From Epiperipatus broadwayi (taxonomy: Eukaryota; Onychophora; Udeonychophora; Euonychophora; Peripatidae): a stretch of DNA of 64,000 nucleotides. The notes below the pieces were generated by a model that searched no databases, was not told the origin of the DNA, and saw only the letters and a program-made list of their open reading frames with translations. The position numbers and the translations under genes were made by a program. This document shows positions 11,385 to 21,239 of the stretch, piece after piece (positions within the stretch are counted from its first letter, which is position 1; each line of letters starts with the position of its first letter). The stretch is taken from the NCBI GenBank assembly GCA_028023455.1, contig JAQFVV010000017.1, forward strand, positions 5,180,098 to 5,244,097, read 5' to 3'.

Positions 11385-11440
11385 TGATCCCCAAGATCCA
11401 CATTTCATGATGAACAGCAGTCATCAATTGGTACAGATCA
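11385..11440 (-). ncRNA. Hammerhead ribozyme of RZ3 unit 3
   Basis: Minus strand: outer stem I TGATC, inner CCAA, core TTGATGA (first C changed to T), stem II, GAAA, stem III, C, then TTGG and outer GATCA. Both stem I segments pair perfectly. The C3-to-T change should abolish cleavage. Confidence 0.6.
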
Positions 11441-11554
11441 CAATATCTTACACATATCTTTATCATTGTCCATTAAGTAGATAAACTCTAGCCTAATGAA
11501 TGACTAATAAAAATGATTAGCTCTACTTTGGTTTGCTATTCTTTAAAAAGGTTT

Positions 11555-11850
11555 CATGAAGAATGCATGGAGATATAATATATGTCATGGAGTTTTTTGA
11601 CTAAATTGAAGCAATAACAAACAAGATTTCATCTTCAGGCTCATTGTGGTATTCTTGTGAATTCAAAGGATGATCTACAAAAGGTTTTCAGTATTTTGAA
11701 CACAACCTATAAAAATCTTTAAATTTCATAATTAATATTCCCAAAAATTCAACTGCTATATAGTCAATGATCTTCATCAGCTTTTGACTCTGATGGTTAT
11801 TAAGTTTGACACTGTGAATTGGTAGCTTTTGGCAGAATCGGGCTTTTATA
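11555..11850 (+). pseudogene. LINE reverse-transcriptase relic (lineage L4), weak
   Basis: A block SKDDLQKVFSILNTTYKNL at about 11,659-11,720 resembles the helix after the catalytic box in the L4-type reverse transcriptase. The remnant at 46.08-46.13 kb has the equivalent LNILNAIYKDLHL. Stops and frameshifts surround it. No other motif is safe. Confidence 0.4.
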
Positions 11851-12374
11851 GTAACACATGGAATAAAATGTGCTGCTTCATATATAGCAAATTAAGATAC
11901 TCTTCATCATAGTGAGATAAATACTTCCAATTAAACTAGATGTAAATATGGCTGCTTTGTTACCAAATTTATTATACGGAAGAGAGGCCTAAACACAGGA
12001 AAAATTTTGCTAAAGAATGCAGGTGGTATATTGTGAATGTGAAGCAAATGGATAGTAACTAATTTCCTTGGGGGGGGGGTATTTGTGGTAAATTTAAAGC
12101 ATATTCTGTTTACATAATTGAAAACACTCTAAGTATATTCACTTCGTTTCAGTAATAGAACACTGTTGGGAAGAAATATAATGGAAAACTGTAACTAGGC
12201 AAAATGTTGAAGTCCTCTGAAAGAAAAGTTTGCAACAGAAGTTAAAGACAGCACTGTAAGATGCTAAATAGATTAAAATACAGATGTATAGTTGGATGTA
12301 TTTACATTTCACAGATTGTTCTGTATATAGTCATTACAATATTCACGTTTTGTATTTTCTACTATAATAATGAT

Positions 12375-13490
12375 AATTAAAACAACAGTAAACTCTCTGA
12401 ACAGTTATGCCACACAATGCTAGAATGGAAATCAGTGAATGCAAGAAAGTTTGTGTGTAAAATCCCTATCTAGTGCATACTTATCCAATATCCCACTCTA
12501 GTTTCTAGCTTGTGGCTTTTATCAGCGAGGCGCCTTGGATCTGAGAGTATTGTGTCTAGATCTTAGGCTGCAACCCTCTAGCAGCCATTTTACCTTTTTA
12601 GTTAATTATAAGAGTCCAAAATGAAAACATAATAAAGTTTTCAATCCAAGCTCATTCACATGTATAATCATATAGATCTGAACCCAGTTCAGTATCTGTA
12701 CATTTTGGTGTCTTAGTTCTTTAATAACCTTAGTTATCATAAAATCCCATGGGCAGAACTGGTATTAAATCACTAAACACCACATGCTGACCATTTCCTA
12801 TGCTTATACACACTGTTAAAACATTAACAAACTGTCACCTAGTGCAAGTCATGAATAATTACTTTATGCAAGAAAGTTGTGCATAAAATCTCCATTTAGT
12901 TCCCACTCATCCAATATCCCCAGATTAGTTTCTAACTTGTGTCTTTCATCAGTGAGGAACCTTAGATCTGAGAGCACTTCAACTAGATCTTAGGTTCTAA
13001 CGCAACCCTTTAGCAGCCACTTTTTACCTTTTTAATTAACTGTAAAACTATGAATCCAATCCTTCTCATGAGATGATGATGACCATGGTTATGAAAGAAC
13101 AAGACACCGAAATGTACAGATAGGGAATTGTTTGCAGATCTGTATGACTATACAAGTGACTGAGCTTGGATTAAAAATGTTCTCCAGTGTTTTCATTTTG
13201 GAAGCACAGCTTTGTAGTTAACTAAAAAGATAACAGGTGGCTACTAGAGAATTGCATTAGATTCTACAGTCTAGGTGTAATGCTCTCAGGGTTCAAGGCT
13301 CCTCACTGATGATAGCCACAAGCTAGAAACTACTCTGGGGATATTGGATGAGTAGACATGAGATAGAGGATTTCATATACAAATCTCCTTGCATCCAATG
13401 ATTATGATGGCTTGCACTGCGTGGCACTGCTGTATAGGGAGTTTGCTACTGTTTTAAAAGCTTGTGCAAATCTAGGAAATAATGATCACG
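12375..13490. mobile_element. RZ1 cluster: two minus-strand units followed by one inverted unit
   Basis: Left units at about 12,380-12,805 and 12,810-13,060 are direct tandem copies (minus-strand hammerheads at 12,482-12,545 and 12,907-12,969). The third, at 13,070-13,490, is inverted (plus-strand hammerhead 13,284-13,352) and ends with the inverted terminus near 13,440. The unit body includes CTGAACCCAGTTCAG, a small hairpin shared with RZ2, and CAGCAGCCA. No coding frame. Confidence 0.7.
13284..13352 (+). ncRNA. Type I hammerhead (RZ1) with full 4-bp stem II
   Basis: CTCCTCA, core CTGATGA, stem II TAGC-CACAA-GCTA (four pairs), GAAA and stem III ACTACT are followed by C and TGGGGATATTGGAT. 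The outer stem I partner on the 5' side has drifted to GTTCAA. Stem III is imperfect here (ACTACT instead of ACTAGT). This copy and the one at 60.25 kb show compensatory stem II pairs (TAGC/GCTA against TGGC/GCCA). Confidence 0.7.
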
Positions 13491-13697
13491 TGATGTTTAG
13501 TCATTTGATGACAATGATTGAAATTCAATCTTTATTGAATATGTTTTATAACAAATATGAAAAAAAACAAGAGAGAAATAAATTACTCGCAATATTTGTA
13601 AAAATTCTCACAATCATATATAAGTCATGACAAAAACTCATTAGTAATTAATCAGATTTATTGAAAAAATGATTTAAAAAAAGATCACAATACATAA

Positions 13698-13972
13698 TCA
13701 ATATAAAGAAGGAAACAAATCTCTAGTCGTGTGCTTTTATGAATTACGTGCACTTGCCTATGAGCATCAGTTTAAAAAGTATAAATGTACGAAATGCTAA
13801 TGATTTTATTGCTTGGGAGTTCATAAGAAGTTTGAGCAATCACAAGTCGGACATTCTACCAATCGTACCAAACCGTGCAGGCACACTTATGCTTTTTAAA
13901 CTGATGTTCACGGACGAGTGTGTGTAAATTTGTAAAAGCGCATGACCGGAAGTTTGTTCCCTTCTTTATATT
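13698..13972. mobile_element. ~275-bp inverted-repeat element enclosing a tRNA-like fragment
   Basis: Arms of about 90 bp (13,698-13,788 and 13,881-13,972) are inverted copies sharing ATATAAAGAAGG, GTGCTTTTA-like sequence and CATCAGTTTAAAAAG. The ~90-bp centre is one unit of the tRNA-Pro-like repeat found in tandem at 4.85-5.82 kb, in the same orientation and truncated before the B-box. It looks like a MITE that captured, or was built around, a tRNA-derived sequence. Confidence 0.55.
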
Positions 13973-14283
13973 ACATACATAGTCAGTACTATATAAATAG
14001 ACTATTTAAAACATAAATATTTTATAATAGTAGTATAAAATGTTAAAAAAAAAAACAGCACTATATAAAATACGAATATAGATTTAACAAAAAACATAAC
14101 AATTCAGCATATTTTGAAATTTTAACAGCTAGGATGATGTAAAGAAAATTAGTGCTTTATTTTATTTTATCATTAAAAATAAGAAATAAAATATTAATAT
14201 TATTTCATATTTAATAAAATACAAATATGTAAAAAACAAATGTATATAATATGAATATCCTTTTATGTTTTTTTATTAACTTT

Positions 14284-14510
14284 TTACAACCTACTATTGA
14301 AAATATAAGTAGTTCTGAGAAAGATTGCTGGGGCAATCGAAACCATCAATAGTGGGTTATAAAAAGCATTGTAAAAAGTAATAAAGAACATAAATGATAT
14401 TAATATTATATGGATTTGGCAAAGCAATAAGAAAGATATTACAAATGTATACTTGACAATAGTAAAAAATTGCATAATGAAGCTATAAAAGAAATACAAA
14501 TGTGAAGGTT
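14284..14510 (+). repeat. Family E arm (PLE-terminus-like)
   Basis: It contains CTGAGAAAG, a perfect GATTGC/GCAATC stem with loop TGGG, then CGAAAC. This is followed by GTGGGTTATAAAAAGCATTG and ATATTATATGGATTTGGCAA. The same order is seen inverted at 51.39-51.52 kb. It is probably a solo terminus of the same element. Confidence 0.5.
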
Positions 14511-14744
14511 CTTTCGTAGAAATATTGATAAAAATTTAACTTTAAATTCACCTGTTTTAATTTATGTTTAATTGACACGATATATAAAATTTCAATATAC
14601 ATGTATATTAAACTCCTGAAGATCATATATATATAAAGAGATCAAAACATTGAAAATTTAATAATAAAAATTATGAAAATCCAAAAATGTTCAATGCTTT
14701 TGAAATGAATCAGAAAGAATAAATACAAAAGTAATACTTTTTAA

Positions 14745-15180
14745 CAATCCTAATATTAATAACAATCAACAATTTCAACCTGTTGTCAGGGCAACCTCCT
14801 TTTAATAATAAAAGTGGAATCCCACCTTTATTTATGGCCCAATATATATTTATGGACACTAAAGATTGCAACTTCACTACAGAGATTGAAATTATTGATA
14901 CACGGTTGTTTAAATAAACCTCCTCAAACAGGTAAATATAACTTGTTTTGAATTCAGACTAATAAATAGTCAATTATAACATTCAAACTGTACTTACAAT
15001 TTTCAAATTGCACCCAAAGTATTACTTAAATAATAAGGGTAATAATGCTCAAGGCTAAATGGGTTTATAAGTGGATCATTAAAATCAGTCAATACTTAAA
15101 CAATCCCAATATATAATAACAATCTTAACCTGTTGTCAAGGTAACCTGCTTTTAACAATAAAGGTAGCAGATATGAAAAA
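14745..15180 (-). repeat. Family F repeat, ~350-bp tandem units
   Basis: Two landmarks GTTGTCAGGGCAACCT (14,782) and GTTGTCAAGGTAACCT (15,132) are about 350 bp apart. The block between them matches, in inverse orientation, the unit at 20.17-20.64 kb. Shared words include TAGTCAATTATAAC and AGGCTAAATGGGTTTA-like sequence. No coding frame or hammerhead was found. Confidence 0.55.
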
Positions 15181-15894
15181 ACATGTTTATTTAATGAATT
15201 ATTGATAACAATAATTACTATATATATTTTTAAAAAAAACATTAAAAAGCAAATTAAAAGAATCAATTTAAAAATAGAAACCTCCATTAAATAAATAAAA
15301 AACAACATTCTACTGTTCTAAACAGATTAAATAATGCTGTAAATTCACAATTTAATCCATACATATATACTATAACTGTCACAGAAATATTATACATATA
15401 ATCTTCTACAATTATATAGATAGTCTTTTTAAAATATATAAATATATTATGAGGCTAAAAAATGACTCAAAGTAGCATTTTTTTTCCTTCTAAATTTCAT
15501 AATTACTCTGCACTGAATTCATTCTACAGTAGGATGCACTCAACTATTTGTGGATTTGCAAAAAGTTATACTATTTTAATCAACAAAATCATTTATATTA
15601 TGATTATAGCTGTCTGGCCTATTATATTCCATTTCATCAGCCATGAATATAATTCTCAATGAATGATATTTGAATAACTAATCACCAACCACCACCTCAA
15701 TTATACTCCTCATTTAAGCCAACTTTTTGTGTCCATTAATCTTAACTTTGTACAAGGATATATAATACCTGTGTACTGTGTTTCATTTCATATGTAAATG
15801 TTTATATCTTAACTGACAATAGACAGAAATGTGTACAAAATAAACTCAACAAGATGGGAAAGAAAAGCTATAAAATTAATTGTTATATTATGTT

Positions 15895-16270
15895 ATATAT
15901 AGAGCTCGCACATAAACTCTTAACAAGCTTTGCAGAATATCCCCAGACCAGTTTCTGCTACTGGCTTCCTCAGTGAGGTGCTAGGAACTTCAATCATTAG
16001 ATTAAAAATACCAGGACAAACCCAGCACTTTATCTAATAGATAACTATTAAGTAGAAAATCTGAAATTTTCAGACATCCATATGTCCTCCAATCCAGCAA
16101 TCTAACTTAAATAGCCATATGGGACTGAACCAAGTTCAGATACACCATATATTAATAGCTTTAGCAATATAAAATCACCAATGCCTTAATAGCAAAAAAT
16201 AAACTTACAAAGAAATAGTCATTGTCACATGACCTAATTTAACAAGCTTGTATTACAATATAGAGCTAAG
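15895..16270 (-). mobile_element. RZ2 unit with hammerhead
   Basis: On the minus strand the unit ends AAGAGTTTATGTGCGAGCTC and carries the hammerhead at 15,933-15,992. The body shares CTGAACCAAGTTCAG and CATGTGACAATG-like sequence with RZ1, so RZ1 and RZ2 have a common origin. The terminal word TATAGAGCT occurs at both edges (15,898 and 16,260), consistent with one tandem-repeat period of about 365 bp. Confidence 0.6.
15933..15992 (-). ncRNA. Type I hammerhead (RZ2)
   Basis: Minus strand: CACCTCA, core CTGAGGA (variable position 7 is G), short GC-based stem II, GAAA, stem III ACTGGT, cleavage C, then TGGGGAT. Inner stem I pairs over five positions, with one G-T wobble where the 26.96-kb copy has an A-T pair. 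Confidence 0.6.
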
Positions 16271-16389
16271 TTGTATATGAGTTACATAATTATTAATCAA
16301 ACCTTGATAAGCCTCTCCCATTCTAGATGCATTGTTGAAATAGTTCACTCTCCCCCCCCCCACATGCAATTTTGTTTAGATATATTTCA

Positions 16390-16830
16390 ACTTATTTCAA
16401 ACCTCTATTTTATCATAAGCAAAGATGATTCCCAAGATGTGCATTTCATGCTGAACCAGCACTCATCAGTTGGTCCAGATCACAATTTCATACCCATATC
16501 TTCATCATTTATATAGATAGCAATTTATGTAACTTTCTATTTAATTTATTAGCACAGTATTCGTATGTAGTCTTATCTTTGTACCTAAATTCGCTTATGT
16601 AGGCTAGTCTAAAGCATCTTGAAATGAGAGCAAGAAGTTTCACTTTATAGCCATAAACTTTATCTATTAACTGATTTACTATAGATTGATTAAAAATGTC
16701 AAACTTTCTGCACTTACAACTTTGCTACAAACCACTTCCTGGAATTATATTAATGATTATTACTGATCATTCATTAAACTAGAGATTATCTCTAGCCCAA
16801 ATGCATTCTTCAATTACCCCTTAATTAATA
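16390..16830 (-). repeat. RZ3 unit, interrupted
   Basis: The 5' part (16,421-16,520) and 3' part (about 16,690-16,830) match the 10.5-11.5 kb array; CACTTACAACTTTG and TCATTCATTAAACTAGAGATTATC are the landmarks. About 170 bp of other sequence lies between them. It contains the best-preserved RZ3 hammerhead of the window. Confidence 0.65.
16426..16482 (-). ncRNA. Best-preserved RZ3 hammerhead ribozyme
   Basis: Minus strand, in order: outer stem I TGAT, internal loop, inner stem I CCAA, core CTGATGA (plus coordinates 16,463-16,469). Stem II GTGCTG-GTT-CAGCAT follows (six pairs, closing G-T), then GAAA, stem III ATG-CA-CAT, cleavage C, inner TTGG and outer ATCA. Every invariant core base of a type I hammerhead is present. 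The cleavage triplet is ATC, which fits the NUH rule. Confidence 0.75.
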
Positions 16831-17284
16831 ATATGTAGTCATAGAGGCATCAATATCCAAGTTTCCTGGCCCATGTTGATATATGAGGGCCTCATGACAT
16901 GCCATAAACATATCCCCAACCATTCCCATGACCTGCATTCAATCCAAGTTAAATTGTTATAATCAAACCTTGGATTTTTCTATCAGGTATTCAGCTCATA
17001 CCTAAACCAGTAAATCATTTAAAAATTGATTAATAAATGAGTATTTAGGTATTTTTAATTAAGGAGTAAAATAAGAATGAAAACACTCAAACCTTCTTTG
17101 CTCATTTTTTATGAAGCTTTTTCTCTATAGTGTTATTAAAAACTATTTTACCTTTACAAATATATAGTTTTGAGTGTTTGTATTATATTTTTTTTATTTA
17201 CTCACAAACCAGAACTTTTCCTATTGATAATATAATAAAACTTTTAACATTCTATGTAACAACTATATATTTTCAATACAACAG

Positions 17285-18165
17285 TTTTTCTAGCAAAAAT
17301 CAAAGGTTGGCTGAGAGTTCATCACTGTTGTCCCTGATTAGCAACTCTTAAATGGAAGAACTTGAAAGCACACCCATAAAAACTTCCATTTCCACCTAAA
17401 ATTTGACTTCACAGTGAAACCCTTGCAAATATTTTGGAGTCATATCAATAGCATATCCCTTTAAATTAGCATTCTTAGATGTTCTTATGACAAGATTTTG
17501 AAACTACATTGCAGAAAACAAACATACAGGATATTATCCGATCGTGATTACCACTATGGAAGAGTGCAAAAGAAGTTTGTTCAGAAACCAGTGATTTGGA
17601 AAAAGAAAAGATTTACATAAAGCTCTCATGAAAAATGGTTATCCATCAGCTATCATTAAAAAAAAACCTTAAATAGACAACAAAAAGAAACATCAACATA
17701 TATATACAATGCAGTGTATCCCTAGAGATAGCAGACAAACAAAAAAAACTGCACTCAATGTAACATTGGAACTGCTTTCTAAACCCATGGCACACTATGA
17801 CTAATCCTAATTTCTACAAAATGTAAACTTGAAATACAGAAAAATGAAAACTGCATCTACAAAATTTCATGTAAATGTGGAACGGCATGCAACACCAATC
17901 ACCCCATAGAAAAATGATTTAAAAAGCCCAAATTAATGACTAGAAAAGTAAAAACTGATGTATCTAAAATAGCAGACCATATCTGTACCAATGAACATAT
18001 ATTCAATTAGGAAAATACAATATTGGAAATAAAAAAAAGTTCAAAAAAAATTTTTTTTAAAGCTACTCATAACACAATAAGAAATAACCCCATAAATCAA
18101 TCACGATAATTGATAATTCTTAGAAACTATTAATTAACTTTGCCCATACTTTTCTCTTTCACTAC
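17285..18165 (+). pseudogene. PLE-A copy, RT 3' half to GIY-YIG, broken
   Basis: The segment aligns by eye with 35.78-36.75 kb. It starts at the RT block TGTCCCTGATTAGCAACTCT followed by GGAAGAACTTGAAA. It continues through GCAAAAGAAGTTTGTTCAGA and AACCTTAAATAGACAACAAAAAG, and reaches GCAGACCATATCTGTACCAA and ATAACCCCATAAATCAA. Several internal deletions and stops are present, including one between the RT catalytic box and the following block. The 3' tRNA-like/terminal module is absent. Dead. Confidence 0.75.
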
Positions 18166-18234
18166 AGCCATGCCACCTACTGAGAATTTTAGTAATCAAT
18201 AAATGTCAGATGATAGTGGTTAATAAATCCCTGC

Positions 18235-18320
18235 CTGTACTCTCCTAAGCAAAATTTCCAGACCAGTTTCAAGCTTAGAGCTTTCATCAATGTGCACATG
18301 GATCGTAAAAATGTAGAGCA
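18235..18320 (-). ncRNA. Hammerhead relic related to RZ1/RZ2
   Basis: Minus strand: TTGATGA (first core base changed), stem II AAGC-TCTAA-GCTT with four perfect pairs, GAAA, stem III ACTGGT, C, then TGGAAAT. Stem I is largely lost. It is a single diverged copy without recognisable unit body. Confidence 0.45.
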
Positions 18321-19279
18321 TCTTTCTTCCATCAGGCATTATTTACTTCTCTTTTATACTATTAAGATAACTGCCTAAATCGAAAAATTTTAAATTATAT
18401 GATGTTTTCTATGTAATGGTCAGTTAAGACTATATAGCTGTCACTTGATAGTTGTCATCAGGAAATATTTCAGGAATTTACTTCTATTCTGTGCTATCAT
18501 AATTACAAAGATCTCCATATGTAATGATTAAAGTGATCAATACATTACCCACTATCTATAATCCCTGACTAAACCATATAGCATGAGTTACTCTAGATAA
18601 AATAGATCATGGAATGGATATACAAAACCAGGCATTTCTTTATATAAATTAATGTAAACTGATATTTCTTTAATAGTCAGATGTCTAAATTATCATCTAG
18701 TTTATGTTTCGCAAGAGTGGAAAGTCAAATTAAAAAACAAATAATACCCAATTCTACTTCTTGTAATATGTTCAAGACTTATTCTGACTAACTTTAAGAA
18801 GTTAACCTTCTGGTCACATGTTAATCTATATATATAATTAAATAATCGAGTATTAATTCCCATTAAATTAATTCCTGTGCCCTTAAACCAAGGATATAAT
18901 TTTCTACATTGCTGAGCCTTAACACACACACACACATATAAAATAACATTTTAGTCTACCAAGAACATCTCCAGTGTAAATCTCAGTAAACTTATATTTA
19001 ATTAAATTGATTTATTACTCATAACAATATTAATTCAAAGACATAATTTTATGTGTGTCCAACTGCCTTTTTTAACAATAACCTAACTTTAGATCCAATC
19101 TTGGATATAAAAACCCACTACTTCTCATATAATAATGTCGTAGATGTATCTAAAAAAATAAAACATCCTTTAACACAATTTTCTTTTCAAATCTGGTTTT
19201 TTTGTTATTTCATGAACCATTTTTTATTCCAGTTCTCCAATGTTTTAACTATATTACATGGTCATGATGAAAATTGATT

Positions 19280-19570
19280 ATTCCTATCATCATCACCATT
19301 TTCAACCATTATCGAACAATTGCAGGATGAAGGTCTCTCCAAGTTCAATCCATCCTCTCCGATCTCTAGCCTCTCTTCTCCACATCACACTAGCACACTT
19401 TCTTATTTCATCCGTCCATCTCACATGTGGTCTCTTTCTAGGTCTTTTACAGTTTCTTGGAATCCAATTTAAGACTTCAATTGCCCATCTCTTAACATCT
19501 CTTCTAGCAATATGTCCAACCCATCTCCACTTCAGTCTTTTAATTCTTTCAATGATATCAGTGTTAATTA
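19280..19570 (-). mobile_element. RTE-type LINE 3' end fragment
   Basis: Minus-strand translation carries the RTE C-terminal words GHIARR, RWAIEVLNWIPR and RWTDEIR-like sequence. It ends in a CATCATCACCATTTTCAAC tail (plus strand), as at 3.35 kb. It is only about 290 bp. Confidence 0.7.
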
Positions 19571-19609
19571 TTTATTCTTTCATTAAGCATTTTGCTTTTA
19601 ACCTCTCCT

Positions 19610-19860
19610 TGTTCATCATCATCATTTTCAACAATTATCAATCAATTTCAGGATGAAAGTCTCTTCAAATTCAATCCATCTCCAATCGCTAGTCTTATTT
19701 CATCCATCCACCTCACATGTGGTCTCTTTGTAGGTCTTTTACAATCTCTTGGAATCCAGTTTAAGATTTCAACTGTCCATCTATTATCATATCTTCTAGC
19801 AATATGTCCAGCCCAACTCCACTTCAGTCTTTTAATTTTTTCAATGATTATTTCTATAAA
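19610..19860 (-). mobile_element. RTE-type LINE 3' end fragment, second copy
   Basis: This open minus-strand frame reads KRLKWSWAGHIARR, YDNRWTVEILNWIPRDCKR and HVRWMDEIRLAIGDGL, the RTE C-terminal signature. The CATCATCAT tail (plus strand 19,614) marks the 3' end. It lies 40 bp from the previous copy in the same orientation, either nested or tandem insertion. Confidence 0.75.
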
Positions 19861-20149
19861 TATATATACGAATATGTTTACAATTTCCAAAGTAATAAAC
19901 ATAATTAATCACATTAATTACAATAATTTTTTAAACTCAGTTCTTGCTTCCTTTATATATATATATTTTTTTTACATTTATATTTTAGAATATAGACACA
20001 TGAAAGTAAGCAAGAAATAAGTTTTTTAAAAAAAAATTTGTAATTTATATTGATAAAATATTTTTATTATGTTGTTTTAAAAATTCTTTGTGAACAAGAT
20101 TTGTATACATTATAAACCTGTCAACCCTTAAGAGAGAACCCCAATAGCA

Positions 20150-20770
20150 ATCAACAACCTTTATTATTAAAAGGTTGCCTTGACAACAGTTTGAGATTGT
20201 TTTTTTTTTCATATGTCATAGCATCAGCTGGGAAGCGAGCCCGCAACAACCATCTGCAAACTACTGCTTGCAAGGTGACTGTGCTGACCTCTCGGCCACA
20301 AACGCTTGACCAGTTTGAGATTGTTGACTGATATTGGGATTGTCTATGTGTTGACCAGTTTTTAATGATTATTTACAAATCCATTTAGCCTTGAGTATTA
20401 TTACACTTATTATTTAGTAGTACTTTAGGTGCAATTTGAAATTTATAATTGCAGTTTGTAATGTTATAATTGACTATTTATTAATCTGCATTCAGAATAG
20501 ATTTTATTTACCTGTTTAAAGAGTTTTATTTAAACTTCTTTGTATCAATAATTTCAATCTCTCTGGTCAAGTTGCAATGTTTATTGTCTATACTTGTATA
20601 TTAGACCACTAATAAAGGTGGGATTCCACCTTTATTAAAAGGTTGCCTTGACAACAGTTTGAGATTGTTAATTGATATTGGAATCGTCTAAGTACTGACT
20701 GGTTTTTAATGATTATTTACAAACCTATTTAGCCTTGAATATTATTACACTTATTAAGATTAATAAGAAT
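20150..20770 (+). repeat. Family F tandem units, first interrupted by a SINE
   Basis: AAGGTTGCCTTGACAACAG occurs at 20,171 and at about 20,639. After subtracting the SINE and its duplicated target, the period is about 345 bp. Shared words downstream are GACTGGTTTTTAATGATTAT-like and ATTTACAAACCTATTTAGCC. It is an inverse-orientation relative of 14.75-15.18 kb. Confidence 0.6.
20202..20310 (-). mobile_element. Complete tRNA-derived SINE with 15-bp target-site duplication
   Basis: The insert is flanked by perfect direct repeats CAGTTTGAGATTGTT at 20,187-20,201 and 20,311-20,325, both copies of family F sequence. On the minus strand the body begins GGTCAAGCGTTTGTGG. It has the tRNA-like CCGAGAGGTCAGCAC and a B-box-like GGGCTCGCTTCCC, then GATGCTATGACATATG and an A-run. 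This fixes the SINE's ends at about 109 bp and shows insertion by target-primed reverse transcription. Confidence 0.85.
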
Positions 20771-21239
20771 AATCATTCCTTGTCAAAACATTAAAGGAAA
20801 ATGAAAATTAAAGAAATGGTTCATAAAATAAAATAAAAATTTGAAAAGAAAAAGTGTGTTAAATGTTTTTGTTTTTTTTTTAAAATATATTAATGGATAT
20901 TTGTGAAAAGGATTATTGATTTTATTAAATGATATTGTAAATATAATATATACTTAACTATATGAATCAATGATCTAAATAAGTCCATATAAACAGGTTC
21001 ACATATATATGACAGCCTATTTTAATGCAATTAACGCAAGGCTCAGATCATGTAGAAAACGATCTTGATCGGAATTCAAATTAATAGTAAAAGTATTTGT
21101 TTAATTTAAAATTATAGCGACTATAGCTAAATTCTTTTTTTAATATTTGGATATTCCATGTATATCAAACTTTTTTCTACACACATGCATGTACACAGTG
21201 TATTTATTATGATTATTATGCTCTCTGGATAATTTACTT

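Larger units (their letters stand above)
10540..11520 (-). repeat. RZ3 array: three ~360-bp tandem units, each with a hammerhead
   Basis: Direct repeats begin at about 10,542, 10,903 and 11,262 with CTGTAGTG or CAGTAGTC. They share AACACCTTGTGGAG, CCAAAGACATGTGAAAAA and CTTTATCATTGTTCAGTAT in order. Once per unit, on the minus strand, lies a type I hammerhead (about 10,664-10,720, 11,020-11,080 and 11,385-11,440). The spacing is about 358 bp. There is no coding capacity. Tandem units with one hammerhead per repeat are the genomic form of animal retrozymes, which yield unit-length circular RNAs. Units have diverged by substitutions, so this is an old array. Confidence 0.75.

Noticed and set aside
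10540-11520. CRISPR-like or prokaryotic repeat array
   Set aside because: Units are about 360 bp with no short repeat/spacer pattern, and the window is clearly eukaryotic.
13412-13630. 72-codon plus-strand frame as a gene
   Set aside because: Its first half translates the RZ1 terminus and junction, a non-coding repeat.
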